NCBI GenBank assembly: GCA_016190585.1
Contig: JACPQH010000007.1
Coordinates: forward strand, 1-12,974
From: Chloroflexota bacterium
Lineage (GTDB): Bacteria > Chloroflexota > Dehalococcoidia > Dehalococcoidales > RBG-16-60-22
Length of the DNA stretch: 12,974 nt
Reading direction: 5' to 3'
The notes beneath the pieces are model-generated. The model made no database searches. It worked only from the letters and a program-made list of their open reading frames with translations, and had not been told where the DNA came from. A program made the position numbers and the translations under genes. Within the stretch, counting starts at the first letter, position 1. Every line of letters starts with the position of its first letter. This document shows, one piece after another, positions 7,539-12,974 of this stretch.

Positions 7539-7724
7539 ATGGCGAAGCTATCAAAGATTATCAAGGCGCGGCGTCCCCCGAAGTATAAGGTACAGGCGCA
7601 TCACCGCTGCCCGCTGTGCGGGCGCCCCCGGGCGTTCATACGGAAATTCGGCATGTGCCGCATCTGCTTCAGGCGGCTTGCCCTGGCGGGCCAGCTTCCC
7701 GGGGTGAGGAAATCAAGCTGGTAA
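7539..7724 (+). CDS. rpsN: 30S ribosomal protein S14, zinc-binding type Z
   Basis: S14 helps complete the 30S head. This is the short zinc-binding form (61 residues, also named rpsZ), with cysteines at 24, 27, 40 and 43 (CPLC and CRIC), the same positions as in the zinc-binding S14 of Thermus. The conserved end [25 protein letters not shown] is intact. The segment before the first pair reads QAHHRC where many homologues have a RAYTRC-like sequence, a mild difference. Start ATG 7539 follows a GGAGAGAG run, 12 bases after rplE. A longer zinc-free S14 paralogue may exist elsewhere in the genome, as some bacteria keep both forms; that cannot be judged here. Confidence 0.98.
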   Translation: MAKLSKIIKARRPPKYKVQAHHRCPLCGRPRAFIRKFGMCRICFRRLALAGQLPGVRKSSW

Positions 7725-7747
7725 TATCGGGAGAAGGTTAGGGAGAT

Positions 7748-8143
7748 ATGGTAGTATCTGATCCCATCGCAGATATGTTGACCCGGATCCGCAACGGCAT
7801 CATGGCCCGGCACGACCAGGTAATGGTGCCGGCCTCCCGGATCAAGCTGTCCATCGCCAAGATACTTAAAGACGAAGGCTATATCAAGGACTATGATATC
7901 GTCAAGGACAAGACCGACCGCCAGATAAAGGTTGTTTTAAAGTATACCGAAGCGCAGTCCGCCATCAGCGGCCTCGAGCGGGTGAGCAAGCCCGGCCTGC
8001 GGGTCTACGTCGGGCGCGAGGAGATTCCCCGCGTCTACGGCGGCCTCGGCGTGGCCGTGATGTCCACCTCGAAGGGGGTCCGCACCGGGCAGCAGGCGTG
8101 GAAGCTCGGGGTCGGCGGCGAGCTGATTTGTTACATCTGGTAA
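7748..8143 (+). CDS. rpsH: 30S ribosomal protein S8
   Basis: S8 is a primary binder of the central domain of 16S rRNA, and in E. coli it also represses the spc operon. The product has 131 residues, normal for bacteria. It begins [46 protein letters not shown], the standard N-terminus, and ends in [24 protein letters not shown], with the STSKG motif and the C-terminal [11 protein letters not shown] that contact rRNA. Start ATG 7748 is preceded by AGGGAG (7740-7745) at short spacing and by AAGG at 7734-7737; the second is at a more usual distance. It lies 23 bases after rpsN, the widest gap in the window. Confidence 0.98.
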   Translation: MVVSDPIADMLTRIRNGIMARHDQVMVPASRIKLSIAKILKDEGYIKDYDIVKDKTDRQIKVVLKYTEAQSAISGLERVSKPGLRVYVGREEIPRVYGGLGVAVMSTSKGVRTGQQAWKLGVGGELICYIW

Positions 8144-8154
8144 CGGAGTGAAAA

Positions 8155-8706
8155 ATGTCTAGAGTAGGGCGTATGCCTGTCGAGGTGCCGTCGGGTGCGG
8201 CGGTCACCATAAAGCAAAACGAGGTCACCGTCAAGGGGCCGAAGGGCGAGTTGCGGCGCAGCTTCGACCCGAGCATGACCATAAACATGCAGGACAACCG
8301 GCTGACGGTCACGCGCCCGTCGGACAGCAAGGTCCACCGCTCTCTTCACGGTCTCACCCGCAGCCTGCTGGCCAACATGGTCCTGGGCGTCACCAGGGGT
8401 TATGAAAAGAGCCTCGAGATCGTGGGGGTCGGCTACCGCGCCGAGAAGACGGGAGACAAGCTGGTGCTCCGGGTGGGCCTCTCCCACACCATCGAGGTGG
8501 CGGCACCCCCGGGAATCAGTCTTGACATCGAAGGCGCCAACCGCGTCAAGGTGAGCGGCGCGGACAAGGAGGCGGTCGGCGAGCTCGCGGCCAAGATACG
8601 GGCCATGCGCCCGCCGGATGCCTACAAGGGCAAGGGCATCCGCTACGCCGGCGAAGTCGTTCACCTGAAGCCGGGTAAAGCCGGTAAGGTAGTAGGTAGG
8701 AAGTAA
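8155..8706 (+). CDS. rplF: 50S ribosomal protein L6
   Basis: L6 sits at the base of the L7/L12 stalk near the factor-binding site and is built from two related domains. The 183-residue product shows [37 protein letters not shown] at the start, the hinge region around [29 protein letters not shown], and the C-terminal motif [31 protein letters not shown], which faces the sarcin-ricin loop. Start ATG 8155 has CGGAG about 7 bases upstream. The gene sits 11 bases after rpsH and only 2 bases before rplR, whose ribosome site lies in the last codons of this gene. Confidence 0.98.
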   Translation: MSRVGRMPVEVPSGAAVTIKQNEVTVKGPKGELRRSFDPSMTINMQDNRLTVTRPSDSKVHRSLHGLTRSLLANMVLGVTRGYEKSLEIVGVGYRAEKTGDKLVLRVGLSHTIEVAAPPGISLDIEGANRVKVSGADKEAVGELAAKIRAMRPPDAYKGKGIRYAGEVVHLKPGKAGKVVGRK

Positions 8707-8708
8707 AA

Positions 8709-9074
8709 ATGGCAAAGACCAAACCCAGAGAAGCGCGCATCAGGCGGCACCATCGGGTCAGGCTTAAGGTCGAGGGCAACGGCTCGCGCCCGCGCCTGTC
8801 GGTGTTCCGCAGCCTGAACCACATCTACGCCCAGGTCATCGACGATTCACAGGGCAGGACGCTGGTGGCGGCCTCGACCGTGGATGCCGAGATAAAGAAC
8901 GGCAAAGACGAGAAAACGAAGACAGACATCGCCAGGGTGGTCGGCCAGAACCTGGCCAGGCGCGCCCTGGAAAAAGGCATACAGCAGGTGGCCTTCGACC
9001 GCGGCGGTTTCAAGTACCACGGCCGCATCAAAGCCCTGGCCGAGGCGGCCCGCGAGGGCGGCCTGAAATTCTGA
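8709..9074 (+). CDS. rplR: 50S ribosomal protein L18
   Basis: L18 binds 5S rRNA and helps bring it into the central protuberance with L5. The product is 121 residues, the usual size. It has the basic N-terminus followed by [45 protein letters not shown], then [44 protein letters not shown], the latter a near-textbook family ending. Start ATG 8709 follows AGGAAG at 8698-8703 inside the end of rplF. The stop is TGA with an in-frame TAA right after it (9072-9077), and the second stop overlaps the AAGGA ribosome site of rpsE. Confidence 0.98.
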   Translation: MAKTKPREARIRRHHRVRLKVEGNGSRPRLSVFRSLNHIYAQVIDDSQGRTLVAASTVDAEIKNGKDEKTKTDIARVVGQNLARRALEKGIQQVAFDRGGFKYHGRIKALAEAAREGGLKF

Positions 9075-9086
9075 TAAGGACCGATT

Positions 9087-9656
9087 ATGGAACAGAAACG
9101 CAGCAGAATAGACCCGACCGAGCTCACCCTGAATGACAAACTCATCTATATCAACCGAGTCGCCAAGGTGATGAAGGGCGGCAAGCGTTTGCGCTTCAGC
9201 GCTCTGGTAGTCACCGGCGACGGCGTCGGCCATGTCGGTATCGGGATCGGCAAGGCGAACGAGGTGCCGGTGGCCATCAGCCAGGGCGGCTCGCGCGCCA
9301 AGAAGAGCCTGATCGAGGTAGCCCGGGCCGGCAGCACTATCCCGCACGCAATCAGGACGAAGTTCGGCGCCGCCGAGGTGCTGCTCAAACCAGCCGCGCC
9401 GGGCACTGGCGTCATCGCCGGCTCAGCCATGAGGGCGGTACTGGAGGCCTGCGGCATCAAGGATATCCTGACGAAGTCATTGGGCTCTTCGAACCGCATC
9501 AACGTCGCCCGGGCGACCCTGCTGGCCCTGAGCCAGCTCAAGAACCCCAGAGAGGAAGTCGCCCGGCGGAAGGGGATCGCCATCAAGCCGGAAAGCGCCA
9601 GGGCTGAGGCCCCGGCCAGCCCGGCTCCCGAGACACTGGAGGCGGCCGGTGGTTAA
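9087..9656 (+). CDS. rpsE: 30S ribosomal protein S5
   Basis: S5 lies near the decoding centre and the mRNA entry site and is important for translation accuracy. The 189-residue product has an N-terminal dsRBD-like domain, [49 protein letters not shown], and the C-terminal domain with [58 protein letters not shown]. The last 20 or so residues ([22 protein letters not shown]) are an Ala/Pro/Glu tail beyond the conserved fold, similar in style to the S3 tail. The tail also contains the ribosome site and GTG start of rpmD (8-base overlap). Start ATG 9087 follows AAGGA at 9076-9080. Confidence 0.98.
   Translation: MEQKRSRIDPTELTLNDKLIYINRVAKVMKGGKRLRFSALVVTGDGVGHVGIGIGKANEVPVAISQGGSRAKKSLIEVARAGSTIPHAIRTKFGAAEVLLKPAAPGTGVIAGSAMRAVLEACGIKDILTKSLGSSNRINVARATLLALSQLKNPREEVARRKGIAIKPESARAEAPASPAPETLEAAGG
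9638..9642 (+). promoter_or_regulatory. Ribosome binding site for the GTG start of rpmD
   Basis: GGAGG in the S5 tail coding region lies 6 bases before GTG 9649. It supports this start for L30, which otherwise has no ATG near its conserved N-terminus. Confidence 0.75.
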
Positions 9657-9843
9657 GCTGCGCGTCACCTGGATAAAGAGCCAGATTGGCTGCGAGAGGG
9701 ACCAGCGGCTCACGCTGCGGGCGCTCGGTTTCCACCGGCTGAACGAGAGCGTGGTACACACGGACTCCCTGTCCGTCCGCGGCATGATAAACAAGGTCAG
9801 ACACCTGGTCAAGGTGGAGGAAGAAAGTGGTCAGACAGGATAA
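9649..9843 (+). CDS. rpmD: 50S ribosomal protein L30
   Basis: L30 is a small 50S protein, absent from some bacteria, that binds 23S rRNA at the back of the subunit. The 64-residue product matches the family: [59 protein letters not shown], including IKSQIG near the start, TLRALGF and the C-terminal [13 protein letters not shown]. The last residues (SGQTG) fall in the overlap with rplO. Start GTG 9649 overlaps the rpsE stop by 8 bases, and the end overlaps rplO by 17 bases, so this gene is enclosed by overlaps on both sides. Expression is probably tied to rpsE translation. Confidence 0.97.
   Translation: MVKLRVTWIKSQIGCERDQRLTLRALGFHRLNESVVHTDSLSVRGMINKVRHLVKVEEESGQTG
9816..9821 (+). promoter_or_regulatory. 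Ribosome binding site for the GTG start of rplO
   Basis: GGAGGA inside rpmD, 5 bases before GTG 9827, supports that codon as the L15 start. Confidence 0.75.
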
Positions 9844-10294
9844 TATCGCGCCGAACCCGGGCGCGCACCACCGGCGCAAGCGGGTCGGGCGGGGCGACGC
9901 CAGCGGGCACGGCAGCTACTCGGGCAAGGGGTGCAAGGGTCAGAAGGCGCGCAGCGGCGTCCGGGTGCGGCCCGGATTCGAGGGCGGGCAGCTGCCCCTG
10001 ATCAAGCGGCTCCCGGAAAAGCGCGGGTTCTGCAATATTTTTCGCAAGGAATATAGCGTGGTCAACGTCGGCCAGCTCAACAATTTCGAAGAAGGCGCCG
10101 CGGTGACGCCGCAGGCGATGCTCGAGGCGGGCCTTATCGAGAACCTGCGCCAGCCGGTCAAGGTGCTGGCGGACGGCGAGATTACCCGGAAGCTTCAAGT
10201 GACCGCCGACCGTTTTTCCGCGTCCGCCAGGGCCAAGATAGAGGCGGCCGGCGGCAAAATCGAGGAGTTAGCGCATGCGCGCCAGGCAGACTAA
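9827..10294 (+). CDS. rplO: 50S ribosomal protein L15
   Basis: L15 is a late-assembling 50S protein with a long basic N-terminal extension that threads through 23S rRNA. The product has 155 residues. It shows the conserved N-terminal extension [58 protein letters not shown], then [26 protein letters not shown] and the terminal [33 protein letters not shown]. The few residues after IEELAH are a non-conserved end in the secY overlap. GTG 9827 gives [12 protein letters not shown], aligned with the usual start of the family. It overlaps rpmD by 17 bases and secY by 20. Confidence 0.97.
   Translation: MVRQDNIAPNPGAHHRRKRVGRGDASGHGSYSGKGCKGQKARSGVRVRPGFEGGQLPLIKRLPEKRGFCNIFRKEYSVVNVGQLNNFEEGAAVTPQAMLEAGLIENLRQPVKVLADGEITRKLQVTADRFSASARAKIEAAGGKIEELAHARQAD
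10262..10267 (+). promoter_or_regulatory. Ribosome binding site that favours the upstream secY start
   Basis: GAGGAG within rplO lies 7 bases before ATG 10275. It favours that start over the in-frame ATG at 10314, which would drop the first 13 residues of SecY. Confidence 0.65.
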
Positions 10295-11585
10295 GCCGCG
10301 ACTGCTCCAGGCGATGATCGACGCCTTCAGCTTGCCCGATCTGCGCAAGCGCATTCTGTTCACTATCGGCATGCTGGTGATCTTCCGGTTCATCGCTCAC
10401 GTCCCCCTGCCCGGGGTGGACCTGGCGGCGTTGAACGACCTGTTCCAGCGGAATGCCCTGCTGGGCATGCTCGACATCTTCAGCGGCGGCGCCATGAGGA
10501 ACCTCAGCGTCGCCGCCATGGGCGTTTACCCCTACATAACGTCCTCGATCATCATGATGCTGCTGGTGCCGGTCATCCCGGCGCTTCAGGCGCTCTCGCA
10601 GGAAGGAGAGGCCGGCAAAAACCGGATAAACCTGATAACTCACTGGGCGACCGTGCCGCTGGCGGCTATCCAGGGCTACGGCCAGCTCGTCTTCCTCCAG
10701 CGCCAGGGCGTCATCGCCACCACCGACCTGCTGCCGACCATCGCCAGCGTGATTTCCATGATTGCCGGCACCATGTTCCTCGTCTGGCTCGGCGAGCTTA
10801 TCACCGAGTACGGCATCGGCAACGGCATCTCGATTATTATATTCGGCGGCATCGTCGCGGGGTACCCGGAGCTTATCGGGGAAGGCTTCCTCGCGGCCGC
10901 CAATATTACCGGCCTCATCGCGTACATAATCCTGTTTGTCGCCACGGTAGTGCTCATCGTTATCTTTACCGAAGCGCACCGCCGCATCCCGGTGCAATAC
11001 GCACGTAGTGTGTTCAAGAGCGGCAAGATGTACCGCCAGTCCGGCAGCAGCCATATACCGCTGCGGGTAAACAGCGCCGGCATGATCCCCCTGATATTCG
11101 CCATGTCCGTGGTGCTCTTCCCCGGCATTGTGGCCAGCTATTTTGTCAATCCGGCACAGCCGGGCTTCGCCGATACGGTAATGGATATCTTCAACCCCAA
11201 CGCCGCGCTGCCCATGGGAATGTTTTACTGGCTGCTTTACTTCCTGCTCTCGGTAGGGTTTACCTTCTTCTATACCAGCGTCGTCTTCCAGCAGCAGGAC
11301 CTGCCCGGGGTATTGCAGCGCCAGGGCGGCTTCATTCCCGGCATCCGGCCGGGCAAGAACACCGCGGCCTATCTGAACGGCGTAATCGGGCATATCACCT
11401 GGGCCGGCGCCCTGTTCCTGGCGACGATCGCCATCATGCCCTTCCTCGCCCGGACCGTCACCAACGTCACGCAGATACAGCTCTCCAGCCTCGGCCTGCT
11501 GATCGTGGTGGGCGTGGTCCTTGACACCATGAAGCAGCTCGAAGCGCAGCTTGTGATGCGCCGCTACGAGGGCTTCATAAAATAG
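10275..11585 (+). CDS. secY: Protein translocase subunit SecY
   Basis: SecY is the channel subunit of the SecYEG translocase in the cytoplasmic membrane. It passes unfolded proteins across the membrane or lets membrane segments out sideways. The 436-residue product has about ten hydrophobic segments, by eye near 26-44, 83-103, 122-142, 155-176, 183-197, 210-232, 268-290, 315-336, 372-393 and 402-419. Marker motifs are LPDLRKRILFTIG near the start, the plug region FSGGAMRNLSVAAMGVYPYITSS (70-91), LGELITEYGIGNGISIIIF, VFKSGKMYRQSGSSHIPLRVNSAGMIPLIFA, the ribosome- and SecA-binding loop GGFIPGIRPGKNTAAYL (351-367) and the C-terminal MRRYEGFIK. The start at ATG 10275 is chosen for its GAGGAG site; ATG 10314 is a shorter alternative closer to many homologues. 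It overlaps rplO by 20 bases and ends 8 bases before adk, the usual spc-operon end. Confidence 0.98.
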   Translation: MRARQTKPRLLQAMIDAFSLPDLRKRILFTIGMLVIFRFIAHVPLPGVDLAALNDLFQRNALLGMLDIFSGGAMRNLSVAAMGVYPYITSSIIMMLLVPVIPALQALSQEGEAGKNRINLITHWATVPLAAIQGYGQLVFLQRQGVIATTDLLPTIASVISMIAGTMFLVWLGELITEYGIGNGISIIIFGGIVAGYPELIGEGFLAAANITGLIAYIILFVATVVLIVIFTEAHRRIPVQYARSVFKSGKMYRQSGSSHIPLRVNSAGMIPLIFAMSVVLFPGIVASYFVNPAQPGFADTVMDIFNPNAALPMGMFYWLLYFLLSVGFTFFYTSVVFQQQDLPGVLQRQGGFIPGIRPGKNTAAYLNGVIGHITWAGALFLATIAIMPFLARTVTNVTQIQLSSLGLLIVVGVVLDTMKQLEAQLVMRRYEGFIK

Positions 11586-11593
11586 GTGAGACG

Positions 11594-12253
11594 GTGAACA
11601 TCATTCTTCTAGGCGCCCCGGGAGCGGGAAAAGGCACACAAGCGGCGGTCATCGCCCGGAAGCTGGGGTTGACGCACCTGGCCACCGGCGATCTTTTCCG
11701 GCAGGCCCTGCAGAAAGGCACCGAGCTCGGCAAAAAGGCCAAAGCCTACATGGAACGCGGGGCGCTGGTGCCGGATGAGATAACGATAAGCATGGTCCTG
11801 GAAAAGATATTTTCCCCGGAAGCCGGCGGGGGCGTGGCGCTTGACGGCTTCCCCCGGAACCTGGAGCAGGCCAAGGCCCTGGACCGAGCCATGACCGAGC
11901 GGGGCAAGCAGCTCGACCGGGTTGTCTACATCAGGGTATCCGAGAGCGAGCTGTTGAAAAGGCTCGGCGGCCGCTGGATCTGTCGCCAGTGCCAGGCGCC
12001 CTACCATGAAGTTGACTCGCCGCCCCGCGCCGCCGGGAAATGTGACGCCTGCGGGGGCGAACTGTACCAGCGCGCCGATGACACGCCCGAGACGGTCAAG
12101 AAACGGTTGAAGGTCTACTTCGATGAGACCATGCCGCTGATTGATTATTATACCAGCACTGGAAAACTCGTCGAGGTCGCCGGCGAGGGCCGCGTCGAAG
12201 AGATAAGCCGGCGGATTTTGCAGGCTCTGGGCGCGGAGCCCCGGGCCGGATGA
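11594..12253 (+). CDS. adk: Adenylate kinase, long form with a four-cysteine LID
   Basis: Adk catalyses ATP + AMP to and from 2 ADP in the cytoplasm, keeping the adenylate pools in balance. The 219-residue product has the P-loop GAPGAGKGTQ (residues 7-16), the AMP-binding segment ATGDLFRQ, the motif LDGFPRN, and the LID domain from about residue 124 (RLGGRWICRQC). Cysteines at 130, 133, 150 and 153 are spaced CxxC-x16-CxxC, the same numbers as the zinc-binding LID of Geobacillus stearothermophilus Adk, so zinc binding is very likely. DDTPETVKKRL follows with the catalytic-region arginine. No ATG fits; GTG 11594 is the only sensible start, preceded by AGGTGAG at 11584-11590. The stop overlaps map in ATGA. 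Adk beside secY and map is the common bacterial arrangement. Confidence 0.98.
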   Translation: MNIILLGAPGAGKGTQAAVIARKLGLTHLATGDLFRQALQKGTELGKKAKAYMERGALVPDEITISMVLEKIFSPEAGGGVALDGFPRNLEQAKALDRAMTERGKQLDRVVYIRVSESELLKRLGGRWICRQCQAPYHEVDSPPRAAGKCDACGGELYQRADDTPETVKKRLKVYFDETMPLIDYYTSTGKLVEVAGEGRVEEISRRILQALGAEPRAG

Positions 12254-12974
12254 CCATAATTATCAAATCTCCTGAAGAGATCGAGGTCATGCGCCAGGCG
12301 GGGAAAATAGTCGCCGCGGTGCTGGAAATTCTTACGAAAGCGATCAGACCGGGAATGAAAACAAAAGAGCTGGATGTCATCGCGGCGCGTGAGGCCGAAC
12401 GGCGGGGCGCAATGCCGTCTTTCAAGGGCTACCGCGGCTATCCGGCCAGCATGTGCGTATCGGTGAATGATGAGATTGTGCACGGTATACCGGGGAAACG
12501 GGTGCTTCGTGAGGGCGATGTCGTCTCGCTGGACTTCGGCGTGATCTATAACGGTTTTCAGGGCGATGCGGCGGTTACGGTGGGTGTCGGGGAGGTTCCC
12601 CCGGAGGCCAGGCGGCAGATACAGGCCGGCGCGGGCGCGCTGGAAGCCGGTATCGCTGCCGCCCGGGCGGGGGTGCGGCTGGGTGACGTTTCTCACGCCA
12701 TCCAGCAGTACGCCGAGGGCGCGGGCTTCACCGTGGTGCGCGAGTACACCGGACACGGTATCGGGCGGGCGATGCACGAAGACCCGCTCATTCCTAACTT
12801 CGGTACACCCGGGACGGGGCCCGTGCTGAAAAAGGGCATGACCTTCGCCCTGGAGCCGATGTTGAACGGCGGCGACTGGCGGACCCGCGTGGCGCGCGAC
12901 CAGTGGACGGTGCATACCGCCGACGGCAGCCTGTCCGTGCACTTTGAACATACCATCGCTATCAACGATAACGA
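12250..12974 (+). CDS. map: Methionine aminopeptidase, type I (3' truncated by window edge)
   Basis: Map removes the initiator methionine from new proteins in the cytoplasm. The visible 241 residues start MTIIIKSPEEIEVMRQAGKIVAAVLE and cover almost the whole enzyme, which is usually about 250 residues; only a few C-terminal residues should lie outside. All metal-binding residues are present: Asp95 (SLDFG), Asp106 (QGDAAVT), His169 (YTGHGIG), Glu202 (FALEP) and Glu233 (HFEHT). They match E. coli Asp97, Asp108, His171, Glu204 and Glu235 with a constant shift of two. His78 (EIVHGIP) and His176 are the expected substrate-side histidines. The start ATG overlaps the adk stop by 4 bases (ATGA), a coupling arrangement, with a GGAG about 12 bases upstream. 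No N-terminal SH3-binding or zinc-finger extension is seen, so it is the simple type Ia form. Confidence 0.97.
   Translation, partial: MTIIIKSPEEIEVMRQAGKIVAAVLEILTKAIRPGMKTKELDVIAAREAERRGAMPSFKGYRGYPASMCVSVNDEIVHGIPGKRVLREGDVVSLDFGVIYNGFQGDAAVTVGVGEVPPEARRQIQAGAGALEAGIAAARAGVRLGDVSHAIQQYAEGAGFTVVREYTGHGIGRAMHEDPLIPNFGTPGTGPVLKKGMTFALEPMLNGGDWRTRVARDQWTVHTADGSLSVHFEHTIAINDN

Noticed and set aside
7725..7747. Possible promoter in the 23-base gap before rpsH
   Set aside because: The gap holds only purine-rich ribosome-site sequence; no convincing -35/-10 pair is visible, and the operon order argues for read-through.
10182..11393. A 403-codon open frame on the minus strand opposite secY
   Set aside because: It is a mirror of the GC-rich secY codons; its product is a charged, His/Asp/Gln/Glu-rich sequence with no recognisable domain, and secY is certain on the other strand.
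12148..12951. A 267-codon minus-strand open frame opposite adk and map
   Set aside because: Map has all its metal ligands on the plus strand; the antisense product looks random.
1..12974. Signs of a mobile element, phage, defence or other undescribed system
   Set aside because: Gene order and products are a conserved ribosomal superoperon from end to end, with no foreign insert, no repeats and no unexplained gap.
12254..12974. Transcription terminator after adk
   Set aside because: map starts within the adk stop codon and its coding sequence fills the rest of the window, leaving no space for a terminator.

Overview
The window is a continuous ribosomal-protein superoperon from a GC-rich bacterium, with every gene on the + strand. 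It joins the end of the str cluster (fusA), the whole S10 cluster (rpsJ to rpsQ), the whole spc cluster (rplN to secY) and the adk-map pair. There are 25 protein genes: 23 complete, plus a 5'-truncated fusA and a 3'-truncated map. No RNA gene, mobile element, CRISPR array, clear promoter or terminator was seen. The largest gap between genes is 23 bases, so no stretch of more than 300 bases lacks a gene.

The proteins are plainly bacterial. S14 is the zinc-binding type, L24 carries two CxxC pairs, adenylate kinase is the long form with a four-cysteine LID, and S3 has a tail of about 97 residues. fusA overlaps rpsJ directly, with no tuf between them. From memory, this order and the protein flavour fit Chloroflexota, perhaps Dehalococcoidia-like lineages. 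That placement is an inference at low to moderate confidence; a phylogeny of the concatenated proteins would settle it.

Layout: 1-1090 is the C-terminal half of elongation factor G. 1083-6278 holds S10, L3, L4, L23, L2, S19, L22, S3, L16, L29 and S17. 6292-10294 holds L14, L24, L5, S14, S8, L6, L18, S5, L30 and L15. 10275-11585 is SecY, 11594-12253 is adenylate kinase, and 12250-12974 is a type I methionine aminopeptidase that runs off the edge. The products build both ribosomal subunits, drive translocation on the ribosome (EF-G), pass new proteins through the membrane (SecY), trim the initiator methionine (Map) and balance adenylate pools (Adk).

Packing is very tight. Eight junctions overlap: 8, 41, 1, 14, 8, 17, 20 and 4 bases. 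Two more abut exactly. Six genes start with GTG or TTG. This suggests one long transcript with extensive translational coupling.

I do not see a novel or undescribed system here. The points worth a second look are small ones: the absent tuf and the fused str/S10 boundary, the 41-base L4/L23 overlap, the long S3 tail, an Asp-to-His change beside the key histidine of L2, and the lack of room for E. coli-style autoregulatory leaders.
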